The translations under genes and the position numbers were made by a program. A stretch of DNA of 64,000 nucleotides from Azophilus sp963663395. GTDB lineage: Bacteria; Pseudomonadota; Gammaproteobacteria; Pseudomonadales; Azotimanducaceae. Numbering within the stretch: the stretch's first letter is position 1; every line of letters begins with the position of its first letter. Shown in pieces: positions 48,099-57,102 of the stretch. The DNA is taken from NCBI GenBank assembly GCA_963663395.1, contig OY760226.1, forward strand, positions 1,736,001 through 1,800,000, given 5' to 3'. The notes under the pieces were generated by a model. The model was not told where the DNA came from and did not search any database. It worked only from the letters and a program-made list of their open reading frames with translations.

Positions 48099-49307
48099 TC
48101 AGGGCTCGGGAAACAGTCCCGGCATCCAACGGCTGGCCAGCGTTGCCGGAAATGCGATTCTCAAGGGCGCCCTGCTGCTTGCCGCGCTCAGGACGCCGGC
48201 GCCTGTCAACGCGGCAACGACGCGCCTTGCCTGACGGTCGCCGGTGTCTGTCAGGCCCGCCACGTCGCCGCGTGGTAATTCACCCCGGTACAGAACGGCT
48301 TCCATGATGTTGCCCGACTGAGACGGCAGGCTGCCCATGCGCACTTCTTCCTCGACCCAGATGCCGATGCGTTGCCGGAGCCTGTTCGGCTCGATCAGAC
48401 CCTGCATGAATGTCACCTGACCGATACAGGTTTGCAGGAAGAAACGGGTGAAGTCCGCGAGAGTGGCTTCGCTACGGCTGCCTCGCCCGTCCAGATCACC
48501 CCGCCTCGCCTGGTCGCATGCGCCCAGGTGCGCCTTGTAGTTGCTCTCGCGGCGAGCCAATCCGCGGGCGATGGACCAGATGCCGCCGGTGTCGAGCGCC
48601 TCGCACAGCATCGCGTGCGACATGAGCCGCGCCACACGGCCGTTACCGTCCAGGAAAGGGTGAATCCAGAGCAGTCGGTGATGTGCGGCCGCTGCTGACA
48701 CGATTGTCGCGGCTTTCCCGAGGTTGTTGAAGACGGATTCGAAGCGTTTCAGGAAGCGCGGCACCGTGCCGGCGCTGATCGGTACGTGATGGCCGACCTT
48801 GACATCGAGCGTACGTAGCGCGCCGGGTTCCACCCGGGCACGTTCACCGGATTCGGGGTTCTCTACCCAGAGAAATTCGTCGGGCAGCCGTTCCCCGAAA
48901 CGTCTGTGAATTTCGCAGATCCCCTTCCGGGTCGCGACCCTGCCGCTCAAACCACCTGCATCGATCCATTGCTGCACGCTGACATGGGCGCGGGCTTCAA
49001 GCTGGAGATTCCGCTTTCCCGGATCGTCGCTGAAGTCGTTCCGCAATGCCCGCTCAACGTCTATGGGATGTGTGTTGTGGCCCTCGATCAGATTCGAGTA
49101 GTAGCAGTTCATGGCGCGGACGAGATCGGCGAGGGCGGTAACCACGCCGTCCGGCATGCTGCGCCGGAAACCGGCTGACTTTGCCGCCAGTTCTACCGCG
49201 AGTTCGGTCAGCGCCGGCCGATGCGGCGAGCTCTCACCAATTTGCAGCGGCTCCATCGCGGCGGTGCTTTCGCCGCGGTCTGAGACATTGATGATGTCCG
49301 CTTTCAT
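48099..49307 (-). CDS. Fic-domain protein (AMPylase type) with N-terminal inhibitory motif, 402 aa
   Basis: The catalytic motif HPFLDGNGRVARLMSHAML (residues about 215-233) is the canonical HPFx[D/E]GNGRxxR. The inhibitory motif [S/T]xxxE[G/N] is present in the N-terminal part as YYSNLIEGHNTHP near residue 72, so this is a class II Fic whose activity is normally blocked by its own helix. A DNA-binding-like winged region probably occupies the C-terminal 100 residues (IMEAVLYRGELPRGDVAGLTDTGDRQARRVVAALTGAGVL). No separate antitoxin gene is adjacent. Targets unknown. Monocistronic. Confidence 0.92.
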   Translation of the reverse strand: MKADIINVSDRGESTAAMEPLQIGESSPHRPALTELAVELAAKSAGFRRSMPDGVVTALADLVRAMNCYYSNLIEGHNTHPIDVERALRNDFSDDPGKRNLQLEARAHVSVQQWIDAGGLSGRVATRKGICEIHRRFGERLPDEFLWVENPESGERARVEPGALRTLDVKVGHHVPISAGTVPRFLKRFESVFNNLGKAATIVSAAAAHHRLLWIHPFLDGNGRVARLMSHAMLCEALDTGGIWSIARGLARRESNYKAHLGACDQARRGDLDGRGSRSEATLADFTRFFLQTCIGQVTFMQGLIEPNRLRQRIGIWVEEEVRMGSLPSQSGNIMEAVLYRGELPRGDVAGLTDTGDRQARRVVAALTGAGVLSAASSRAPLRIAFPATLASRWMPGLFPEP

Positions 49308-49508
49308 GTCCGGTAATCTTCACACATTTACACATAAATAACATAGTGTTATGCATTTTGGTATGGATTTTTTTCCGGAAAAGTGTCCGCTTTCATGTCC
49401 GGTTTGGGCTAACCTTGGCGTGCACCTGCCCCGGCCATCGGCGTCCGTACGAAACTTGCCTCGGGGAACGCGGCGCGGGCCGGGCCGCGCCGCGGCCTGA
49501 CGAGCGCG

Positions 49509-50723
49509 TCAATTCTTGTGGTAAAAGGCTTCCCGTTCACGGGATGCGTACACGATGGGTATGTCCTCATCGTGCAGGTCGGGCATCCACTCCTTTCGTT
49601 CCAGTGCAGCGCGCAGGTAGGGTTCCAGTTCTTCCGCCTTCTTGGCTTCACGCCGCTCACGGCCTTCGACGAATTGCGGCAGAACCCGGTCGGCGAACAG
49701 CTCCAGCCCCGCGCAGATGTGCTCGTGCCGGTTCTTGCCGCCCTGCTGCAGAAAGATGATCTGGTCGACGCCGGCGGTCTGGAAATCCCGAATGTGATCC
49801 GAGAACTGGGCCGGTGTGCCGATTCCGGGGGCGACGATCATGGGCAGGTCCCTGCCGTCGCGCAGGGCTTCGTACTCTTCCCACAGCCTCGAGCGTCCGG
49901 GCCTGGTGTCGTTCGCCACCAGGGCGTTGACGGCATAGCGGAAGAAGGCGAAACCGTCGGCGCCGCGGCGGAAGGCCTCGTCCGCATCCTCGTGGAGAGA
50001 AAACCCGGCGACGACGGCGATATTCGCATTGACCCGGTGCCCGAGCGGGACGCACTCGTCCGACTTGATGATGGAGTAGTAGGTGTCTGCCCAGGAGCGT
50101 GCCTCCTCGGAGTCGACGAAGGTGAAGGCCAGCGCCCCCAGCCCGTTTCTCGCCGCCACCTCGATGGTCTTGCGGTTCGTGCAGGCCAGCCACATCGGCG
50201 GGTGAGGCTTCTGAAACGGCTTGGGCAGCACGTTGCGGCAGGGCATGGAAAAGCTCTTCCCCTCGTAACCGGGGTAGGGGTCCATGACCATCATGTTGGC
50301 AATCTGCTCGGCTGCCTCGAACGACATGGCCCGTTTGTCCTTGGCCGGAATGCCGTAGCCGTGCAGTTCCAGGCGCGTGGCGCCTTCACCGATGCCGAAA
50401 TCCACCCGGCCGTTCGACAGCAGGTCGAGCATGGCGATGGATTCTGCCGTTCGGGAAGGATGGTTGTAATTGGGGATAACCTGGCGAATCCCGAAGCCTA
50501 CGCGGATGTTCTCGGTCTTCGCGGCCAGGGCGGAAAGAAAAACGTCCGATGCCGAGCAATGCGAATACTCGTCCAGGAAGTGGTGCTCCACCGCCCAGGC
50601 ATAATCGATGCCCAGCCGGTCGGCCAGTTGCACCTGTTCGACGGCTTCCTGTACCAGGCGGTGCTCCGCCCCTTCCGTCCAGGGCTTGGGCAATTGCAGT
50701 TCGTAGAACACGCCGAATCTCAT
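49509..50723 (-). CDS. LLM-class flavin-dependent oxidoreductase (bacterial luciferase-like), 404 aa
   Basis: The family opening MRFGVFYELQLPKPW and AVEQVQLADRLGIDYAWAVEHHFLDEYSHCSASDVFL (residues 30-65), then IRVGFGIRQVIPNYNHPSRTAESIAMLDLLSNGRVDFGIGEG with the FMN/F420-site pattern, and PKPFQKPHPPMWLACTNRKTIEVAARNGLGALAF follow the LLM consensus. A C-terminal GRDLPMIVAPGIGTPAQFSDHIRDFQTAGVDQIIFLQQGGK completes it. The ATG at 50723 begins the conserved segment. It probably oxygenates an organic substrate with reduced flavin supplied by a reductase not seen here. Part of the TonB-receptor catabolic cluster. Confidence 0.93.
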   Translation of the reverse strand: MRFGVFYELQLPKPWTEGAEHRLVQEAVEQVQLADRLGIDYAWAVEHHFLDEYSHCSASDVFLSALAAKTENIRVGFGIRQVIPNYNHPSRTAESIAMLDLLSNGRVDFGIGEGATRLELHGYGIPAKDKRAMSFEAAEQIANMMVMDPYPGYEGKSFSMPCRNVLPKPFQKPHPPMWLACTNRKTIEVAARNGLGALAFTFVDSEEARSWADTYYSIIKSDECVPLGHRVNANIAVVAGFSLHEDADEAFRRGADGFAFFRYAVNALVANDTRPGRSRLWEEYEALRDGRDLPMIVAPGIGTPAQFSDHIRDFQTAGVDQIIFLQQGGKNRHEHICAGLELFADRVLPQFVEGRERREAKKAEELEPYLRAALERKEWMPDLHDEDIPIVYASREREAFYHKN

Positions 50724-50895
50724 GCTGCGATTCCTTGTTTTGCTTGACTTGATCTGGATGCGGTGCGGCGCCGGCCGCACTGCCGATTGCGGGCATTATG
50801 GCACTGGTTGTAGAAATGTGCGCCGGCGGCATGTCGTTCGTGGATCGAGGGCGGCCCTGCTCAATCCGGCGAATTCAGCTCTGGTCCGGGCTTTC

Positions 50896-51525
50896 TCAGC
50901 CCTTGCGGGTCGCCTCGCTCAGCAGATGGAACCCCGCCCAGAGGTCGTCCATGGCAGGGCGATCCGGTCGATGCCCCAACAGGTCGAACCAGAGGTTGCC
51001 CGGGTCGTCTGCGCCGCGACAGCCTTGCAACGGCTGATTGGTGTCGTCGAGCGCTCCCGAGCCGATATCCATGGCTTCAATCCAGCGGTCGAGGTCGCCC
51101 GCAATGACGCGATGCAGGATCTTCCACTCGCCGTCGCGCTTTTCCCACACGTCAAGATAGCGGCCCTGATGCCAGAAGTCGGTGAACCCCTCATCGTGCT
51201 TCAAGCGGTGTATGACGTGCCACTGGCAAGTGGTGGCGCAACGGTCGCCGTCGAACTGGAATCGCGTGTTTGCAATTGTGTGCATGCTCGAGTCGATGCG
51301 CTTGAGGCATGGAATCACGTAGTCGGCAAACTCGTGGGCGTTGCCCGCGAAGAAGCCGTGGTCGTCATAGCCGTCGGCGTGATAGCAGGACTTCAGCATT
51401 TCCAGGTCGCAGCGGTCCACCGCCTGGCAGTATCGATGAATCGCCTCGCGGATGGCTTCGCGGTCCCGCAGTTCCTGTACCTCTGCTTCCAGTGCCGCCA
51501 ACCGGCTTTCCAGCGCTTCAGACAT
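50896..51525 (-). CDS. SnoaL/NTF2-like protein, 209 aa
   Basis: A cone-fold protein: a coiled N-terminal helix (RLAALEAEVQELRDREAIREAIHRYCQAVDRCDLEMLKSCYHADGYDDHGFFAGN) carries the family's 'AIxxxxxxYxxAxDxxD' helix and the first active-site strand, followed by HTIANTRFQFDGDRCATTCQWHVIH and WKILHRVIAGDLDRWIEAMD. Such proteins are dehydratases, isomerases or lyases, or ring-hydroxylating partner-like proteins. The N-terminal coiled coil makes it longer than a minimal SnoaL domain. It is in the catabolic cluster between the LLM and FAH genes. Confidence 0.87.
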   Translation of the reverse strand: MSEALESRLAALEAEVQELRDREAIREAIHRYCQAVDRCDLEMLKSCYHADGYDDHGFFAGNAHEFADYVIPCLKRIDSSMHTIANTRFQFDGDRCATTCQWHVIHRLKHDEGFTDFWHQGRYLDVWEKRDGEWKILHRVIAGDLDRWIEAMDIGSGALDDTNQPLQGCRGADDPGNLWFDLLGHRPDRPAMDDLWAGFHLLSEATRKG

Positions 51526-51541
51526 GAGTTCCCCCTGTTGG

Positions 51542-52504
51542 TTAATCTTCGTGGCCCGCGGAGACGATGCGGTTCCGCAGCACCCCTATTCCTTCGATCT
51601 CCAGTTCAACCACATCGCCGGACTCGAGAAACCTGCCCTGTTCCAGGCCGCAGCCGCCGCCGACCGTTCCGGAACACAGTATCTCGCCGGCATGCAGCGT
51701 CTCGTCGCGGCTGATGTAGGCGATCAGGTCTTCGAAGCGATACAGCATGGAACTGCTGCTGCCCTCGGAGCGCAGCTCGCCGTTCACGCGAACGCTCATC
51801 TTCGCGCTGTTCGGGTCGAACTCGTCGGCCGTGACGATGCACGGGCCGAATACGTTGGCTCCGTCGAAATCCTTGCCCTTGGTCGGGCCGAGCCCGCCGA
51901 CCATCTCGGTCATCTGGGTGTCCCGGGCGCTCAGGTCGTTGAAAATGGTGTATCCGAATATATAGTCGCCCGCATCGTCGCGGCCGATGTTGACCCCCGT
52001 GCGGCCGAGCACCATGCCCATCTCCAGTTCGTAGTCCATCAGCCTGGAATGGCTGGGCCAACGTACCTCGTGGTCCGGGCCCACGACGGCGAAGCGATTG
52101 GCCTTGTACCAGATGGGTTGCTTGCGCATCGTTTCCAGCATGTCCACGTGGCGTTGTGCCGGCGGCTGGCCGGTCTGCCTGGAAGCCGTTTCCATGGCGT
52201 TGATCACATGATCTTCAAAACACAGGCAGTCGCGTATCTGCGGGGGCTGCGGCAGAGGCGCCAGCAGCCTTACCCCGCCGAGAGACTGCTGTTCGGCTGA
52301 AGTTGCTTCGGCGAGACAACGGGCGGCGACAGCCAGCGCATCGCTGCCGCCTTCAATCAGGTGCTGCATGGATTCCAGCGACGGGTGATTGGCGCCATGA
52401 GCCCGCAGGTGCACTGCCTGCAGGTCTGTTACTCGTTTCGAATCCTCCGTCAACGCCCCCAGTTTCCGGCTGTTGTCATCGGTTTCGAAGGTCACCAGCT
52501 TCAT
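51542..52504 (-). CDS. Fumarylacetoacetate hydrolase-family protein, 320 aa
   Basis: The C-terminal FAH barrel is complete: LMDYELEMGMVLGRTGVNIG supplies the Glu metal ligands, FGYTIFNDLSARDTQM the Asp, then GKDFDGANVFGPCIVTADE, RVNGELRSEGSSSSMLYRFEDLIAYISRDETLHAGEILCSGTVGGGCG and GDVVELEIEGIGVLRNRIV. The family cleaves C-C bonds in diketo acids or isomerises such products. The ATG at 52504 is chosen; it lies 1 bp after the receptor gene's stop at 52506. The substrate is presumably a ring-cleavage product of whatever the receptor imports (inference). Confidence 0.93.
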   Translation of the reverse strand: MKLVTFETDDNSRKLGALTEDSKRVTDLQAVHLRAHGANHPSLESMQHLIEGGSDALAVAARCLAEATSAEQQSLGGVRLLAPLPQPPQIRDCLCFEDHVINAMETASRQTGQPPAQRHVDMLETMRKQPIWYKANRFAVVGPDHEVRWPSHSRLMDYELEMGMVLGRTGVNIGRDDAGDYIFGYTIFNDLSARDTQMTEMVGGLGPTKGKDFDGANVFGPCIVTADEFDPNSAKMSVRVNGELRSEGSSSSMLYRFEDLIAYISRDETLHAGEILCSGTVGGGCGLEQGRFLESGDVVELEIEGIGVLRNRIVSAGHED

Positions 52505-52505
52505 T

Positions 52506-54722
52506 TCAGTTCCTGCCCGCGCCAAACGCCCGTGATACACGTATGCCCATGGTACGCGGTTCGATGCCCGCGGTGCGCTGGGGAGTTGCTTCCTGGTTCA
52601 GTACGCTGCGCCGATAGCGCTCATCGGTGAGGTTCCTGCCGTAGAGCAGTATCGACCAGTCGCCGAAGTCGATGTTGAGCGATGCGTCCAGCAGCCCTTC
52701 CGCGTCCTGTTTCGAGTTCGGGTCGATGATGTCGTTGTCCGGCTCGAAGAAGTACTCGTCGCGCCAGACATAGCCGATACGGCCGTCCACTTGGCCAAAG
52801 CCATGAACCCGGGAATAGTTCAGCGCGAACTGAAACGTGTTTTCCGGCGACCTGGCGAGCTTGTTCCCCGAAAAGTCGATGCCTTGCTGTACGTCGCGAA
52901 TGTACTCGTCGAACTCCGCGTCGAGATAGGCGTAGCTGAGTTCGATGGACCACGAATCGGACAGGATCGCCTTCGTTTCCAGTTCGAATCCGCGAATGGT
53001 GCTGTCGGCGGCGTTGTCGATGAGCAGCAGCGCAACATTGCCGATGCCGATCGGGCTGAGGCTCAGCAGCTGCAGATCCTTGTAGTCCATGTCGAACACG
53101 GCGGCATTGAGTTGCAGGCGCCTGTCGAGCAGTTGCGACTTGATTCCGACCTCGATGGCGTCCACCTGCTCGGGATCCGCCACCTTGCTTGCCCCGAACG
53201 GGGACGAGGCGGCGAACTGGAAAGCGCCGGACTTGTAACCTGACGTCCAGGACGCATACAGCATGACGTCGTCGGTTGCGTGGTACTCCAGGCTGACCGA
53301 TGGATCGAACGAGTCCCAGTCCTCCGACAGGTCAAGGGTGAACGGCGGCAGCAGAATGCCCAGCGTGACGGTATTGAACCAATAATCCTTCTCGTCGTAG
53401 CTGTAGCGCCCGCCCAGGTTCAATGCCAGCCTGTCCGTGATGTTCCACTCGAATTGGCCGAAAGCCGCATAGCTCGTGGCGTCCAGCGCCACGCCAAAAT
53501 CCCACACCAGGGGCAGCGGTGCGACCAGCAGGCCCAGGCCATGCAGCCCGAAATGAATCGAATCCACCCGTTGCACGTCTTCGGTGCCGTAGAAAAGGCC
53601 CAGCAGCAGGTTGGTGTTCTCGGTGGCCCAGTTCAGGCGCAGTTCCTGGGAAAACTGGTCCGAGGTCTCGTCTTCCGACAGGAACGAGACATCGAGTTCC
53701 GATGCATCGAGGTCGTCGGTGGCCTGCCAGTCCAGTTCGCGATAGGCGGTGATGGAGATGAGTTCGACGTCGCCAAGGGTCCAGTCGACGGTTGCCGAAA
53801 TGCCGAGGATGTCCTTGTCGGTGTAGACGTCCGTCCGGTCGCTGGTTGGCCGGTACAGGTCCGTGGGCTGCGGCGGTGCCGGGATGAACGGAAGCGGTGA
53901 CGGCGACCGCCCGTCGAGGTCGTCGCGGGTAAATATCAGCGTCGGGCCGTCGTGTGTGGAATAGTCCGCGGCCAGCTTGATCTGCGCGCTCTCGCCCACG
54001 GGTATGAGGAGCTTGCCGCGCAGGGCCGTGGAGTCTTCATTGGCGCCCCGCTCGTCGGTGTCGACGACGCGAATGTAGCCGTCGCGGTTGCGGTGTTTGG
54101 CCGACAGGCTGCCGAGCAGGCCGCTGTCGCCGATCGGCCCGGCGACACGGCCGGCGATCGACCAGAGATTGTCGCCGCTGATCTCGCTCAGGCCGTATTC
54201 CGCCGATATGTTGCCTTCGACGTAATCCGTCGGGTCCCTGGTGACCACGGAAAGCGCGCCGCCGATGGTGTTGCGCCCATACAACGTGCCTTGCGGGCCC
54301 TTGAGCACCTCCACCCTCTCGATGTCGTTCAGGTCCATGTCGTGGCCACCGAAGCGGCCGAGATACACGCCGTCCACGAATACCCCGACGGAGGGGTCGC
54401 TGCCCGGGTCGTAGGTTCGCGTACCGATGCCGCGCACGTACACCAGCGGCTTGGTGCGGTCGAGCCCTTCGAAGACGACGTTGGTGGCCATCCGGTCCAC
54501 ATCGTTCATGTCGACGACGGCGGCCTTGTCGATCGCTTCACCGGACAACGCCGTTATTGATATGGGAACGTCCTGCATGGACTCCGCCCGCTTGCGCGCG
54601 GTGACCACCACCTCTTCGATGGTCATCGAGGCCGCACCGTCACCCGGCTCCGCGGAGTGAACGGCAGGGATGACGCTCGCGACAACACAGGCCACCAGCC
54701 AGCATCTTGCTTCGCTGTTCAA
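52506..54722 (-). CDS. TonB-dependent receptor, 738 aa
   Basis: A complete receptor with a TTG start and AAGG/GGAGG ribosome-binding sequence upstream. Signal peptide (LVACVVASVIPAVHSAE), TonB-box region TIEEVVVTARKRAESMQDVPISITALSG, plug (MATNVVFEGLDRTKPLVYVRGIG; EVLKGPQGTLYGRNTIGGALSV), and a barrel with LYASWTSGYKSGAFQF and LYGRNLTDERYRRS. It ends SRAFGAGRN, so the usual terminal Phe is not the last residue; the penultimate strand would need to serve as the assembly signal. Linked to FAH, SnoaL and LLM genes downstream and to TetR upstream. Confidence 0.95.
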   Translation of the reverse strand: MNSEARCWLVACVVASVIPAVHSAEPGDGAASMTIEEVVVTARKRAESMQDVPISITALSGEAIDKAAVVDMNDVDRMATNVVFEGLDRTKPLVYVRGIGTRTYDPGSDPSVGVFVDGVYLGRFGGHDMDLNDIERVEVLKGPQGTLYGRNTIGGALSVVTRDPTDYVEGNISAEYGLSEISGDNLWSIAGRVAGPIGDSGLLGSLSAKHRNRDGYIRVVDTDERGANEDSTALRGKLLIPVGESAQIKLAADYSTHDGPTLIFTRDDLDGRSPSPLPFIPAPPQPTDLYRPTSDRTDVYTDKDILGISATVDWTLGDVELISITAYRELDWQATDDLDASELDVSFLSEDETSDQFSQELRLNWATENTNLLLGLFYGTEDVQRVDSIHFGLHGLGLLVAPLPLVWDFGVALDATSYAAFGQFEWNITDRLALNLGGRYSYDEKDYWFNTVTLGILLPPFTLDLSEDWDSFDPSVSLEYHATDDVMLYASWTSGYKSGAFQFAASSPFGASKVADPEQVDAIEVGIKSQLLDRRLQLNAAVFDMDYKDLQLLSLSPIGIGNVALLLIDNAADSTIRGFELETKAILSDSWSIELSYAYLDAEFDEYIRDVQQGIDFSGNKLARSPENTFQFALNYSRVHGFGQVDGRIGYVWRDEYFFEPDNDIIDPNSKQDAEGLLDASLNIDFGDWSILLYGRNLTDERYRRSVLNQEATPQRTAGIEPRTMGIRVSRAFGAGRN

Positions 54723-54750
54723 AAGACCTTCCTCCGTAGCGGTTGGATAA

Positions 54751-54790
54751 CGGTAATATTTAGGGTAGTGTAACGGCTAAAATAATACCG
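54751..54790. promoter_or_regulatory. Imperfect inverted repeat upstream of the receptor gene
   Basis: CGGTAATATTTAG (54751-54763) is mirrored by TAAAATAATACCG (54778-54790) with about 10 of 11 outer positions matching and a 14-bp spacer. It lies between the receptor start and the TetR gene, a suitable place for a TetR dimer operator. Confidence 0.4.
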
Positions 54791-54858
54791 TACAAGTAGC
54801 GCGGAGATTGATTTCCGGCCGTTTCCCGGGTGCTCGCACCCGAGTCTCGCCGTAGCAT

Positions 54859-55500
54859 TCAGTCGACAACCAGACCATGCAGAATCACTTCATACAACTC
54901 CGCAAAGGCTTCGCTGAATGTCAGGCCGGAGCGCGACTGGAAGTCCAGTTCATCGATTCGCGTGACTGCCGAGAGAAGGATCTCGGCCACCAGGTAGGGG
55001 TGAACGTTGCGAAAGCTGCCGCGCTGGATGCCGTCGGAAACGATGTCTTCGAGGAACTTCATGCGCTCTTCCTGATGATGCGCCAGCATCTGCTTGGCCG
55101 GCAGGTAGGAACGCACATCCTCGACGAAATCGGCCCCGGCTTCCCTGGTTTCACTGACGCCGGGTTGCAGAAAGGCTTCGATTCGCCTGATGGGCTCGGT
55201 GTGCTCCAGGGCGCCCTGCCAGCCCAGGTGGCGGATTCGTTCCAGCAACCGGTTGAGAACGAACAGGAACATTTCTTCCTTGCTCGGCGCGATGTCGTAC
55301 AACGTGCGATTCGAGCACTTGAGCCGCTTGGCGAGCCGGTCGATGGTGAGGTCGCGAAATCCCTCGCGCAGGAAAATCTTCTCGAGTTGGCGGCGAATCT
55401 CCTCCCGCCGATCGCTGCGCGAGGTTCTGCGCGCCCTGGTCCGTTTTTTTGCCGGAGCGGCAGCGCTCCGGTTCGCTGCCGTAGCTTTTCGACTGGCCAA
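54859..55500 (-). CDS. TetR-family transcriptional regulator, 213 aa
   Basis: The N-terminal DNA-binding domain reads RREEIRRQLEKIFLREGFRDLTIDRLAKRLKCSNRTLYDIAPSKEEMFLFVL, a standard TetR helix-turn-helix (residues 30-80) preceded by a basic arm (KKRTRARRTSRSD). The ligand-binding remainder is helical and unassigned. Start: TTG at 55500 with AGGAGG 6 bp upstream is preferred; GTG at 55506 and ATG at 55536 are alternatives. Oriented toward the receptor operon, with the ligase gene divergent, it probably controls both. Confidence 0.9.
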   Translation of the reverse strand: MASRKATAANRSAAAPAKKRTRARRTSRSDRREEIRRQLEKIFLREGFRDLTIDRLAKRLKCSNRTLYDIAPSKEEMFLFVLNRLLERIRHLGWQGALEHTEPIRRIEAFLQPGVSETREAGADFVEDVRSYLPAKQMLAHHQEERMKFLEDIVSDGIQRGSFRNVHPYLVAEILLSAVTRIDELDFQSRSGLTFSEAFAELYEVILHGLVVD

Positions 55501-55583
55501 GTCCACCCTCCTGGATATCGGTAACAGAACATGCAATTCAGTACCCTAATGCTACCAGATCAACGCGGTCCCGGAGGTCGATC

Positions 55584-57101
55584 GTGAGGGTGACCCTGGC
55601 CGGCATTCTCACGCGCGCCATCGTCCGCTGTCGGTCGCGCGTCGCGCTGCGGGTTGGTGACGCCAGTTGGACTTACGGCGATCTCGATGCGAAATCCGCC
55701 GCATTGGCCAGCGGTTTTACCGAACTTGGCATTTCGAAGGGGGACTTTGTCGCCTTGTACCTGAAGAACTGTGCGGAGTACGTGATTGCGGACCTTGCGC
55801 TGTTGAAGATCGGGGCCGTAAAGGTTCCATTGAACGAGTATCAATCGGTCGATGACGTTACCTATATCCTTGACGACACCGGTGCCACAACGCTGGTTGC
55901 ACATCAGTCCCTGCTGATTGGTCTCGGGCCTGCTCCGTCGCGACGAACGGCGTTGTCGCATATCGTCTGTGTAGCGGAGGAGGGCTGTGAGGTGCCGAAG
56001 CCGGCGCATCACTGGTGGGACGACCTGCTGGCGGACGAGACGTTCGCAGCAGTGGAAAGCTCGCCCGAAGACATCGCCATGATCACGTATACGGGCGGCA
56101 CCACCGGCACCCCCAAGGGCGTGGTCCAGAACCAGGCCAGCCTCGGCGTGAACCTGTTCGCGCACATAGTGGCCGGCGAGGTCTCCGCGAGCGATGTGAT
56201 GCTGCTGTCGACACCGCTGCCGCACAGTGCGGGCTATCATCTTCAGGCGTGCCTGCTGCAGGGTGGGCAGGTGATTCTGCAAAGCCGGTTCGATCCGGCC
56301 ACCTTCCATGCGGTGGTGGAGGAGCGGAAGGTCACCTGGACGTTCATGGTGCCCACCATGATCTATCGGTTGCTCGACTACGGCGGCGCGCCGGTGCGCG
56401 ACCATTCAAGCCTGCGCAGCATCGTTTACGGTGCGGCCCCCATGAGCGGCGCGCAACTGCATCGCGCTATCGAGAAGTTCGGGCTGTGTTTCATTCAGCT
56501 GTACGGGCAAACCGAATGCCCCAACTACATCACGGCCCTGACCAAGGACGACCACAGCAATCCAGAACTGCACGAATCCTGCGGCAAAGCGGTTCCGTTC
56601 GTGGAGGTGGCAACGACGGCCGACGACCGCAGGGGTCTCGGCGAGGTGGTTGTCAGGTCTCCCTATCTCCTCACGGAGTATTTCAAAAATGCCGATGCCA
56701 CCCGCTCGACGTTGCGGCAAGGCTGGCTCCACACCGGCGACATCGGGTACATCGATGATGACGGCTACCTGTTTCTGAAGGATCGGGCCAAGGACATGAT
56801 CATCTCCGGAGGCATGAACGTCTACACCAGCGAGGTGGAACAGGCGCTGAAGCGGCACCCGGCGGTTGCCGATGCCGGCGTCATCGGATTGCCCCACTCG
56901 GACTGGGGCGAGCAGGTGCATGCGGTGGTCGAAATCAGGCGCGATGCCGAGGTTACGAAGAACGCACTAATCGACTGGTGCCGGGGTAAGCTGTCCAGAT
57001 ACAAGGTTCCGAAATCCATGGAATTTCGAGCGGCGCTGCCACTCACCGCCTATGGCAAGGTCGACAAGAAGGCGCTGCGCAACGAAAGAGCGGGGGAATG
57101 A
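55584..57101 (+). CDS. Acyl-CoA synthetase (AMP-forming, ANL superfamily), 505 aa
   Basis: The P-loop motif is AMITYTGGTTGTPKGVVQ (residues 163-180), with YGQTECPN for motif A5 near 312, the aryl/acyl-binding core LRQGWLHTGDIGYIDDDGYLFLKDRAKDMIISGGMNVYTSEVE around 380-420, and the C-terminal lysine in the closing segment PLTAYGKVDKKAL. ATP is used to activate a carboxylate to its CoA thioester; the acid is unknown. The start is GTG at 55584. The hydrolase gene follows by one base, and the TetR gene is divergent, suggesting a common regulon. Confidence 0.95.
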   Translation: MRVTLAGILTRAIVRCRSRVALRVGDASWTYGDLDAKSAALASGFTELGISKGDFVALYLKNCAEYVIADLALLKIGAVKVPLNEYQSVDDVTYILDDTGATTLVAHQSLLIGLGPAPSRRTALSHIVCVAEEGCEVPKPAHHWWDDLLADETFAAVESSPEDIAMITYTGGTTGTPKGVVQNQASLGVNLFAHIVAGEVSASDVMLLSTPLPHSAGYHLQACLLQGGQVILQSRFDPATFHAVVEERKVTWTFMVPTMIYRLLDYGGAPVRDHSSLRSIVYGAAPMSGAQLHRAIEKFGLCFIQLYGQTECPNYITALTKDDHSNPELHESCGKAVPFVEVATTADDRRGLGEVVVRSPYLLTEYFKNADATRSTLRQGWLHTGDIGYIDDDGYLFLKDRAKDMIISGGMNVYTSEVEQALKRHPAVADAGVIGLPHSDWGEQVHAVVEIRRDAEVTKNALIDWCRGKLSRYKVPKSMEFRAALPLTAYGKVDKKALRNERAGE

Positions 57102-57102
57102 A

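Noticed and set aside
49518..50747. Plus-strand frame of 409 codons opposite the LLM oxidoreductase
   Set aside because: Complementary shadow of a well-supported gene, no recognisable domains.
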